Below, piece after piece: positions 1 through 5,288 of a stretch of 5,288 bases of DNA. The first letter of the stretch is position 1; each line of letters begins with the position of its first letter. A program made the position numbers and the translations under genes. This DNA is from Microcaldota archaeon (GTDB lineage: Archaea > Micrarchaeota > Micrarchaeia > Micrarchaeales > CABMGC01). The notes under the pieces were generated by a model. The model was given only the letters and a program-made list of their open reading frames with translations, was not told where the DNA came from and ran no database searches. Location: assembly GCA_021805625.1 (NCBI GenBank), contig JAJZEU010000063.1:1-5288 (forward strand). The letters run 5' to 3'.

Positions 1-735
1 AGGCAGCACGGGCACCAATGCCCCGAGGAAGTAGTACACGCCGGTATAGTACGCGTTCCTTGTGGGCTCGCTGGAAAGGCTGCTGTGCTCCTTGTTCCTG
101 TTCACTCCCTCCTCTACGATGTTCTGCGATTTTGCCGCAAGATAAGCGCCGCCGGTCATCGAGAGCGTGCCCGATATCGCAATTATTATGCCTCCTATTA
201 TCACGAAATTCACAGATGTTGAGAATGCGGCAAGTCCCGCTATTGCAGCAAGCACCTCAACGAGTCCGTCGTTCAGCCCGAACACAATGGACTGCATGTG
301 ACTCAGGTTACGGGAATGCATCTGCACCTCTTTCTGCAGTGCAAGTTCGTGGCCCTCTTCGTCCTCTATTATGAGCTTGGTGTACCTTTTGTCTTCTTCA
401 GAGAGCGCTGCGCCGCCGAGGGCATCCCTGTAGGCCTTCAGTCCTGCTGACTCGTTCCTTTCGAGCAGCTTAATCATGAATGTTATTCCAAAGATCTTCC
501 TGACCAGAATGAACGCGAAAGTCTTGGGCATGGCGAATCTTGGTGGTATTGGCTTGGCGTGCTCCTCCCCTATGAGCTTGCCCCATATGGCCATGTGCTT
601 CTTCTCCTTTGCAGCAAGCGCCTTAAGCAGGCCCCTGAGCTTCCTGTCGCCTTCCACTCTCTCAAGGCGCATGTAAACCTCGTGGTCAAGCACTTCTCCC
701 CTGAAAAAGAGCTCCTCTAGGGAAAGCCTCCGCAT
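1..735 (-). CDS. Ferritin-like/VIT1 (CCC1) fusion membrane iron transporter, 3' partial
   Basis: This gene runs off the left edge; 245 residues are visible from ATG at 735. Residues 1-140 form a ferritin/rubrerythrin-like four-helix domain with two symmetric half-sites: E14 with Y21, then E44-x-x-H47; and E95 with Y102, then E126-x-x-H129. This spacing is the usual diiron ligand pattern. From about residue 148 a VIT1/CCC1 domain begins (VFGLNDGLVEVLAAIAG, with the conserved Asp at D156), followed by membrane segments at about 160-172 and 177-194, the SM-x-x-G-x-YL signature (192-199) and KSQ. A further segment starts near 229. Relatives such as bacterial MbfA move Fe2+ (or Mn2+) across the membrane, with the ferritin-like domain in the cytoplasm. 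The Glu often found in the GEY part of the signature is Ala (A197). An in-frame ATG at 765 was not chosen because it touches the TATA box. GGAAGG lies just upstream of the chosen start. The family call is strong; the exact metal and direction are inferred. Confidence 0.92.
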   Translation of the reverse strand, partial: MRRLSLEELFFRGEVLDHEVYMRLERVEGDRKLRGLLKALAAKEKKHMAIWGKLIGEEHAKPIPPRFAMPKTFAFILVRKIFGITFMIKLLERNESAGLKAYRDALGGAALSEEDKRYTKLIIEDEEGHELALQKEVQMHSRNLSHMQSIVFGLNDGLVEVLAAIAGLAAFSTSVNFVIIGGIIIAISGTLSMTGGAYLAAKSQNIVEEGVNRNKEHSSLSSEPTRNAYYTGVYYFLGALVPVLP

Positions 736-764
736 CAGATTCCTTCCCCTGCCATAATGGTGCA

Positions 765-776
765 TATTTTTAAATA
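765..776. promoter_or_regulatory. Shared bidirectional archaeal TATA box
   Basis: The A/T-only core (ATTTTTAAATA region) reads as a TATA-like box on both strands in an otherwise GC-balanced spacer. On the plus strand its centre is about 25 bases before ATG 796, which would put transcription start at or next to that codon, giving a leaderless mRNA for the PLD-like gene. On the minus strand it is about 35 bases before ATG 735, which would leave a leader of roughly 10 bases. A second A/T-rich stretch (AGATATAAAA, 784-793) lies between it and ATG 796, but is too close to serve that start. The box is seen directly; its use by TBP in both directions is inference. Confidence 0.6.
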
Positions 777-795
777 CAGACTCAGATATAAAAGC

Positions 796-1365
796 ATGTT
801 CGGAATCTTCAGGAAGGAGACGGAATCATACTCTGGCAGGGACTCCTACAAGTACGTCGAGCCGCTAATACAAAAAGCCAAGGCTCTCTACATAATCTCT
901 CCTTTCATAGACTCGTATTACGCCAGGTTCCTGCTCTCCAACCACACGGGAAAGAAGATATATCTAATATCATCCTCTATAGATCCTTCCGCGCGGAAGC
1001 TACTTGCCGGCGGGCGGGACAGATTTTCCCTTTTTGCATACATGGTCCTGATAGTGGTGCTAGACTTTGCTGTTGCGCTCCTGGGCTTCTACATAAGCTA
1101 CGTGATCTTTGGCTCAGGGATTGCGATAGCCGTGATGGCCTACCTGCTTGCCACGCAGAAAAACGTAAAAGGAATCAATATGAAGGTGCCGAGCTCCTTC
1201 GTGCACGCCAAGATGTACATCTCAGACAGCGCTGCCATAGATGGCTCAGCGAACCTGACCTACAGTGGCATGCACAGGAACGTAGAGCACATAACCGTGG
1301 TGCGATCAAAAGATGACGTGGAAAAAATGAGGAAGGAGTTCTTCGCGCTCTGGAACTCGCTCTGA
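796..1365 (+). CDS. Phospholipase D-like (single HKD motif) protein with internal membrane hairpin
   Basis: The protein has 189 residues from ATG 796. The N-terminal part (about 17-62) resembles the first strand-helix unit of PLDc_2 domains, with a helix ending in IQKAKALYIISPFID and then KKIYLISSSID. The catalytic motif is at H137-x-K139-x4-D144, followed by the usual G150-S-x-N153 and SG-x4-N-x-E (157-164). Only one HKD motif is present, so an active site would need a dimer, as in Nuc-type enzymes. Between the two parts, residues about 79-120 are very hydrophobic with a short Gly-containing turn near 106-108, which looks like two membrane helices inserted into the fold. Substrate is unknown: phospholipid and nucleic-acid phosphodiesters are both possible. 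An earlier in-frame ATG at 757 was rejected because it precedes the TATA box and adds 13 unrelated residues. The gene is monocistronic, and its stop abuts that of the convergent neighbour. Confidence 0.85.
   Translation: MFGIFRKETESYSGRDSYKYVEPLIQKAKALYIISPFIDSYYARFLLSNHTGKKIYLISSSIDPSARKLLAGGRDRFSLFAYMVLIVVLDFAVALLGFYISYVIFGSGIAIAVMAYLLATQKNVKGINMKVPSSFVHAKMYISDSAAIDGSANLTYSGMHRNVEHITVVRSKDDVEKMRKEFFALWNSL
1322..1327 (-). terminator. Possible oligo-T terminator for the EF-Tu-like gene
   Basis: The minus strand carries six consecutive T about 39-44 bases past the TAG stop of the EF-Tu-like gene, inside the 3' end of the convergent PLD-like gene. Archaeal RNA polymerase commonly terminates on oligo-T tracts without a hairpin. 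No matching T-run follows the PLD-like gene on the plus strand within the first 60 bases. The evidence is weak because the tract is short and also encodes Glu-Lys codons. Confidence 0.25.
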
Positions 1366-2262
1366 CTATCCCTCTGATGTGACAGTGCCCTTTGCGAATA
1401 TCCTTGGCGCAGCGCCACGCATGAGCAAGAACTCGTCGCCAGCCTCAATAGCAATATCTTTCTCCAATGAAAGAGTAATCCGCTCTCCCACTGCAGTGAC
1501 CGTAGCATTTGCATAGGAGAAGTTGTGCACAAGCCCGTACGTCTTGCCTTCTGCGATTTCCTCCTTTGCGTATTTTGATGCGGTGATTGCAGCCGAGAGC
1601 CTGCTTACCCGCTTGACAGGTGATGTAGCCAGCACATCCCCCTTCTCTATCTCGTCAGATTCAGCTCCCTTGAGAGCCAGCCCTACCCTTGTCCCCGGTC
1701 CGGCGTCGTCGATGTCTACGTCCTGGCTCTGTATGGACCTTATTGTAACCTCCTTGCCAGAGGAATGGTAGAGTTTGTCGTGCACTTTTACTGTGCCCCT
1801 TCCGACTATTCCAAGGGCCACGGCACCTACACCCTTGACATTGAATGACTTGTCTATGTCTATCCTAAGGTTCTCCCTAGGGTTTTCTGAAAAATTGGCA
1901 AGCATCTCAATGAGCTTCTCCCTGCCTGCATACTCAATACCCTTTATCCCAAGCTCTGCAGCCATTGCATCAACGTTGTTCTCGTCAGTAGCTATGATCC
2001 TCTTCCCAAGCAGCGAGCATGCCACCAGCATTTCTCCAAAGAGCCTGTCGACGTTCGCTGTGCTCAGCACTATCTGTCGTGCAACCATCATGGCTTCAGC
2101 TACGGCATAGAACTTCTCGCTTATCTCTGTTGGTGCAAGGGCTACTATGACATGCTCGTTGAACTTCCTGTTGTAGAATGTGATGCTGTTCACACTGCCC
2201 TTCTTGCCTATGAATTCTGCAAGTGACGGGTCAAGCGGCACAGCAACTACGAAGTTTGACAT
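1366..2262 (-). CDS. EF-Tu/SelB-like translation factor homologue with degenerate G domain
   Basis: The protein has 298 residues from ATG 2262. Residues about 140-215 are a clear EF-Tu domain 2 beta-barrel: F-x-V-x-G-x-G at 140-146, then G154-x-G156, the RSIQSQ segment (175-180), the A-G-x-G-x-R-V-G-L-x-L-K-G signature (187-199) and E-x-G-D-V-L at 206-211. Residues about 219-296 fit domain 3. The first 130 residues sit where the G domain belongs but are shorter than a real one and lack the P-loop GxxxxGK[ST], the DxxG switch and NKxD; ATDE (91-94) stands near the expected NKxD position. It is therefore probably a pseudo-GTPase related to SelB/EF-Tu, unable to hydrolyse GTP. Whether it binds tRNA, the ribosome or another factor is unknown. 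The upstream ATG at 2331 was rejected: it would overlap the divergent gene and lies before the TATA-like box. The gene stands alone on its strand here. Confidence 0.83.
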   Translation of the reverse strand: MSNFVVAVPLDPSLAEFIGKKGSVNSITFYNRKFNEHVIVALAPTEISEKFYAVAEAMMVARQIVLSTANVDRLFGEMLVACSLLGKRIIATDENNVDAMAAELGIKGIEYAGREKLIEMLANFSENPRENLRIDIDKSFNVKGVGAVALGIVGRGTVKVHDKLYHSSGKEVTIRSIQSQDVDIDDAGPGTRVGLALKGAESDEIEKGDVLATSPVKRVSRLSAAITASKYAKEEIAEGKTYGLVHNFSYANATVTAVGERITLSLEKDIAIEAGDEFLLMRGAAPRIFAKGTVTSEG

Positions 2263-2280
2263 ACTATGAATTGCGAATGG

Positions 2281-2296
2281 AAAGAATAATAAGTTT
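2281..2296. promoter_or_regulatory. Divergent promoter region with A/T-rich TATA-like core
   Basis: The 62-bp gap between the EF-Tu-like gene and the unknown gene holds one A/T-rich patch, AAAGAATAATAAGTTT. On the minus strand it reads AAACTTATTATT, with its centre about 26 bases before ATG 2262, which fits a nearly leaderless transcript. On the plus strand the same patch is about 36 bases before ATG 2325, leaving room for a leader of around ten bases that would include the GGTGAT ribosome binding site. The match to a TATA consensus is weaker than at 765-776. Use in both directions is inferred from position. Confidence 0.45.
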
Positions 2297-2314
2297 AGTC
2301 TGCGCTCTATTCCT

Positions 2315-2320
2315 GGTGAT
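2315..2320 (+). promoter_or_regulatory. Shine-Dalgarno site GGTGAT
   Basis: GGTGAT matches the archaeal anti-Shine-Dalgarno complement (GGAGGTGATC) and ends four bases before ATG 2325. It decides the start of the unknown gene against the in-frame ATGs at 2223 and 2277, which would place the start over or before the promoter. Confidence 0.6.
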
Positions 2321-2324
2321 TGCC

Positions 2325-2963
2325 ATGCCAAAACATCGCATCAAGCACGTTGCAGACCAGGCCATCCAAACCACATTGCCTGAGGAACGGTGGGCCATGC
2401 CAACTGAGAAGTTTGAATCATCTGTAGAACGCATAAGGAATCTTTCCGCAGAGATGTACAAAGAACTGATGAAGGGCGGCAGCATGCTCTGGGAACTTAA
2501 CGAATTCGGAGACCTTCCAGTACTAGCAGGAATGTGGGCCGAGCTGCACAACCACGAATTAGAGATTGAGAACGCCAAGACCAGCCTGAAGGAACAGATG
2601 GTCCTGATAGGGCAGAGCACGGGGCTCTTGAAATATAAAAACAGGAACGGTTTCACCTCAAGCTCTTTCAACATACCGCTCCCCGATATAACTGTCGAGG
2701 TAGACCTCTACGACAAGGGGCACATATTAGAATCGCAGCGGGAGAACTTTTATAACTACGTAAAAAAGCATGGATTTGACATCACCTCATTCACGGTCCC
2801 CAGCCTGTATCTGCACCTCAAGGCAGCTCGGCAGGGTTCAAGCGAAGCCAAGAAGATAATAGACGACCTCGCAAGCCTGAATATAGCAGAGCTTGAAACA
2901 GTAGAGAGCGTCAGGCAGAAAGTGCCCGGAGAGCTTAGGCTTAGATTGGCAAAAAGGGAATAG
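2325..2963 (+). CDS. Soluble protein of unknown function, first gene of a pair with a membrane glycosyltransferase
   Basis: I do not recognise this 212-residue protein. The start at ATG 2325 is set by GGTGAT just upstream. It has no signal peptide or membrane segment and is rich in charged residues. Residues about 28-100 look like a long helical region, with WELNEFGDLP (56-65), an H75-N-H77 pair and many Glu. Residues about 110-130 look like beta strands (SFNIPLPDITVEVDLYD). Residues 133-148 and 158-212 return to helix, ending in a basic tail (RLRLAKRE). There is no Cys, and no nucleotide-binding or recognisable enzyme motif. The next gene begins 12 bp downstream on the same strand, so the two are probably cotranscribed; a role alongside the glycosyltransferase is inferred only from that. 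The TAG stop is in the same frame as the downstream gene. Confidence 0.75.
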   Translation: MPKHRIKHVADQAIQTTLPEERWAMPTEKFESSVERIRNLSAEMYKELMKGGSMLWELNEFGDLPVLAGMWAELHNHELEIENAKTSLKEQMVLIGQSTGLLKYKNRNGFTSSSFNIPLPDITVEVDLYDKGHILESQRENFYNYVKKHGFDITSFTVPSLYLHLKAARQGSSEAKKIIDDLASLNIAELETVESVRQKVPGELRLRLAKRE

Positions 2964-2975
2964 TGCGGTATATGC

Positions 2976-5288
2976 ATGGCTGCGCGCAGAAATGATTCAA
3001 GGGGAAGAAAACCACTCGGAGCAAGGAATGTAAAGGTTTCAATCCAGCGCCGTAATAAGCGCAAGGCAAAATACCCCGCACTTCTTTCCATTATTGTGCT
3101 GCTCGCCATAGTGACATACTCTGTTGCATACTCTGTAAAGAATGCCGGCGGCCCATCCTTCTACGGAGACGACACCGTATACCTGAGCCTTGCGAACAGC
3201 GTAGTTTCCGGTAGCTTCCATGAGAGCCCTTTCATATTCAGCGTGAGGATATTGCAATTCTTCCCGATAGCGCTCTTCTATAAACTCTTCGGCGTTGGTA
3301 TGCTCTCCTCATCTGCATGGGACATTTTCTCGTTTGTAGGCACCATCATCGCCGTATTCTTCATAGGCGAGGCGCTCCACAGAAGGGCAGGCATGATCTC
3401 AGCCCTTCTGATGGCATTCTTTCCGCTGGTAGTGCAGCTCTCTGCGACAGTAAGCGATGACATACCCCTGATGTTCATGGCATCGCTGGCGATGCTTTCG
3501 CTAGTATACGCGCAAAAGCGGAATTCGAAGATCTGGTATTTCCTGCTGGGCATTTTTCTTGTCGCGTCGCCTCTTGTCACTCCCGAGGGATTCGTGATAA
3601 TAATTGTGGCATTGCTGTATTTCATAATAGAGCTTGCAAGGAAAAAGACAGGCTTAAACAGGACGACTCTCTACCTCTTATACGGTATTCTTGCTGCCGG
3701 AACTGCACTGATGATCTTTAATTACTCTTTCTCATATTCAAGGAACCCCTTCATAACTCTCACTGTTAACGGACACTTCTACAGCCAGGTCGGCGGGCAG
3801 AACACGATACCCTCCACCAATACCAATCTCGGTTTTTACATAAGCACGATGTTCCCGTACGGCTTGGTAAGCATGCTAAAAAACATAATCGGTTCAAAAA
3901 TCCTCAACCCCATGCAGCTTTGGAACCAGATTAACATGCAGGGCAGCAACGCGAGCGGGTTCTACTTCTATTTTGCAGTCATTGCCGCAATTTACCTGCT
4001 TGTCAAGAGGGAGCGTTCATCATATCTGCCTCTGCTTTGGCTTTCGGCGGGGTTTGCATACCTCGAGTTCGGGCCCATGAGTGTTGGCCTCTTCCCACTG
4101 CACTACCTCCTCTCCTACAGGCTGGGCAGATTCCTTACTATAATAGCCCCTGCAGTGGTTCTTACCATAGGCGTAGCCGTTGCAAGGGCAACGGAGTGCG
4201 GCTCTGCATTCAAGAGCATCTTCGCAGATGTGCTCACATTCGCAGCCATAATCTTCATTGTCGCTACCTCCATTCCGATAAACACCTTCTGGCACGAGGG
4301 GCTTGTCTATGCGAGGTACAGCCAGGTGCAGATTGCAAGCTACCTTAGTGCTGTGCCCAGCACCACGAAGATATACTACACGGGCTCATTCGCACTAGTT
4401 CCTATATACATGCAATTCGAGAACCTGGGCAGGTTCTATGCATATGATGCCATGCACAGCTGCAACGAGATACCAGCTGGCTCATATGTGATAATACCAT
4501 ATCAAGAGCAGTTCGGCATAAACTTTACCTCAAACCCGACAGAATACTGCCCTTCATGGCAGCTCGTGATGGCACCGCTGCTTCCCGGCTATCCTCCGGA
4601 CATAACATTGCCCGCCATGACGTTCGAGGCAAAGCTCTACTACGTGCCATCGAACGCAAGTTCAGGCGTCGTCGCATCGAATTCAACTCCCATCTCAAAT
4701 TCCACGCTGCCCGTGAATTCCCTCATAAGCGCAGATAGCGTCACATCCAACGAAGTGAACTTCTTCAACCTGACAGGCATAGGAATAAAGAACACGAGCT
4801 CAGGCACCATAGACCAGTTTCTCGTTGTGAACAATGTTACCGGTGTAAGCATAGGGCTCAACAGGAGCAGCGCAGCTGCAGGAGAAAACGTGACGCTTAA
4901 CGTCACGTATGCGGGAGCTTTTCTGTGGGGCACTCCTGCAGCGGGCATATACCTGCAGAAGCCACTGATAAACATACACTACTACGGCGTAGAGCTTTCA
5001 AACCAAAGCGGCATGCTCTACGACCAGAGCAACGGGCCGTGGGACTTCTACATAAACCAGACAGCATATCCTAAACAGGTGTTTTACGGCAATCCGTACA
5101 AGTACCTGCGTATAGTGTGGAGCATAGCGCCAAAAGCGACCGCCGCAGGCAAAACGCTGAAGCTGTGCGGAGGTTATTTTGCAACTTACGCCAATAGCAC
5201 CGCATCCGGAGGCTGGCCGGGCTGGGCCAGCCACGCGGGCCAGGCCAGGGCGGCCAGGGCGAACTGGGTCCCGCCGCTCAGCCAATGG
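2976..5288 (+). CDS. Multi-spanning PMT/ArnT-like (GT-C) glycosyltransferase, 3' partial
   Basis: The frame is open from ATG 2976 to the window edge, 771 codons with no stop. A basic N-terminus (1-33) leads into the first membrane helix (about 34-52), then an acidic loop motif G64-D65-D66-x-x-Y69-x-x-x-A73, the place where PMT/ArnT enzymes carry their catalytic Asp. A-x-x-S160-D161-D162-x-P164 and T202-P-E-G205 also match the pattern of this superfamily. More helices occur near 117-131, 139-155, 163-178, 186-219, 231-249, 328-343, 349-364, 382-403 and 415-433. After about 440 the protein turns hydrophilic and is presumably outside the cell. This region has 13 N-x-S/T sequons between residues 516 and 742. 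Such enzymes move a sugar from a polyprenyl-phosphate donor to a protein or lipid; donor and acceptor here are unknown. The start is the only ATG in this frame after the upstream gene's stop. The last 26 codons are unusually GC-rich and may not belong. Confidence 0.8.
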   Translation, partial: MAARRNDSRGRKPLGARNVKVSIQRRNKRKAKYPALLSIIVLLAIVTYSVAYSVKNAGGPSFYGDDTVYLSLANSVVSGSFHESPFIFSVRILQFFPIALFYKLFGVGMLSSSAWDIFSFVGTIIAVFFIGEALHRRAGMISALLMAFFPLVVQLSATVSDDIPLMFMASLAMLSLVYAQKRNSKIWYFLLGIFLVASPLVTPEGFVIIIVALLYFIIELARKKTGLNRTTLYLLYGILAAGTALMIFNYSFSYSRNPFITLTVNGHFYSQVGGQNTIPSTNTNLGFYISTMFPYGLVSMLKNIIGSKILNPMQLWNQINMQGSNASGFYFYFAVIAAIYLLVKRERSSYLPLLWLSAGFAYLEFGPMSVGLFPLHYLLSYRLGRFLTIIAPAVVLTIGVAVARATECGSAFKSIFADVLTFAAIIFIVATSIPINTFWHEGLVYARYSQVQIASYLSAVPSTTKIYYTGSFALVPIYMQFENLGRFYAYDAMHSCNEIPAGSYVIIPYQEQFGINFTSNPTEYCPSWQLVMAPLLPGYPPDITLPAMTFEAKLYYVPSNASSGVVASNSTPISNSTLPVNSLISADSVTSNEVNFFNLTGIGIKNTSSGTIDQFLVVNNVTGVSIGLNRSSAAAGENVTLNVTYAGAFLWGTPAAGIYLQKPLINIHYYGVELSNQSGMLYDQSNGPWDFYINQTAYPKQVFYGNPYKYLRIVWSIAPKATAAGKTLKLCGGYFATYANSTASGGWPGWASHAGQARAARANWVPPLSQW
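5211..5232 (+). repeat. Perfect 8-bp inverted repeat (GC hairpin)
   Basis: GGCTGGCC at 5211-5218 is the exact reverse complement of GGCCAGCC at 5225-5232, with a six-base spacer GGGCTG. It marks the point where the sequence turns strongly GC-rich. The GGCCAG unit recurs at 5225, 5238, 5243 and 5252. It lies inside an open reading frame, so a role as a terminator is unlikely unless the frame is wrong here. It could also be a contig-end artefact. Confidence 0.5.

Noticed and set aside
18..374. Plus-strand reading frame opposite the ferritin-VIT1 gene.
   Set aside because: Its translation is Ser/Arg/Cys/Leu-rich without any family pattern, and the minus-strand frame carries clear diiron and VIT1 motifs. 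It is an antisense shadow.
757..795. Upstream ATG giving a longer PLD-like protein.
   Set aside because: The 13 extra codons include the TATA box itself, so they would not be in the transcript expected from that promoter.
2263..2331. Upstream ATG giving a 321-residue EF-Tu-like protein.
   Set aside because: The added 23 residues run across the divergent promoter and overlap the neighbouring start codon. They show no resemblance to the N-terminus of the family.
2961..2975. The unknown gene and the glycosyltransferase gene are in the same frame, separated only by TAG and four codons, so UAG readthrough or pyrrolysine decoding could fuse them.
   Set aside because: One in three neighbouring gene pairs share a frame by chance. 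The downstream ATG and basic N-terminus look like a normal start, the EF-Tu-like gene also ends in TAG, and no readthrough signal or pyrrolysine genes are visible.
4020..4348. Overlapping open frames on both strands within the glycosyltransferase gene.
   Set aside because: Both have odd compositions with no recognisable motif and lie wholly within a frame showing consistent membrane helices. They are shadows.
1..5288. CRISPR array, tRNA, rRNA, insertion sequence or attachment site.
   Set aside because: Reading both strands gave no regularly spaced direct repeats, no tRNA-like arms with CCA or T-loop patterns, and no transposase motifs.

Overview
The window reads as archaeal chromosomal DNA. 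The signs are TATA-like boxes placed about 26 bases before probable start codons, a start so close to its promoter that the transcript would be leaderless, a GGTGAT Shine-Dalgarno sequence, heavy use of AGG (Arg) and ATA (Ile) codons, and an SelB/EF-Tu-like protein of a kind found in archaea. The compact layout and gene types fit a DPANN-type (for example Micrarchaeota-like) or Thermoplasmata-related archaeon. That placement is inference, because there is no rRNA or other marker in the window.

Layout, left to right. (1) Minus strand, 735 to beyond the left edge: an N-terminal ferritin/rubrerythrin-like diiron domain fused to a VIT1/CCC1 iron/manganese transporter domain, 3' end missing. (2) Plus strand, 796-1365: a small phospholipase-D-like protein with one HKD motif and an internal membrane hairpin. 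These two genes diverge from about 60 bp that holds one nearly symmetric TATA box. (3) Minus strand, 2262-1366: a translation-factor-like protein with EF-Tu domains 2 and 3 and a G domain that has lost its GTP-binding motifs. Its stop codon directly abuts the stop of the PLD gene. (4) Plus strand, 2325-2963: a soluble protein of unknown function, divergent from (3) across another 62-bp promoter. (5) Plus strand, 2976 to beyond the right edge: a large multi-spanning membrane protein resembling a PMT/ArnT-type (GT-C) glycosyltransferase, with a big extracytoplasmic C-terminal region dense in N-glycosylation sequons.

Functional links: genes 4 and 5 lie 12 bp apart on one strand and probably form an operon, which would link the unknown protein to cell-surface glycosylation. 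Gene 1 points to iron storage or efflux under oxidative stress. No mobile element, CRISPR array, tRNA or rRNA was seen, and no intergenic stretch exceeds 300 bases. No clearly new multi-gene system is evident. The points of most interest are the pseudo-GTPase translation factor, the membrane-hairpin PLD protein, the unknown partner of the glycosyltransferase, and an abruptly GC-rich last 78 bases that may be an assembly artefact.
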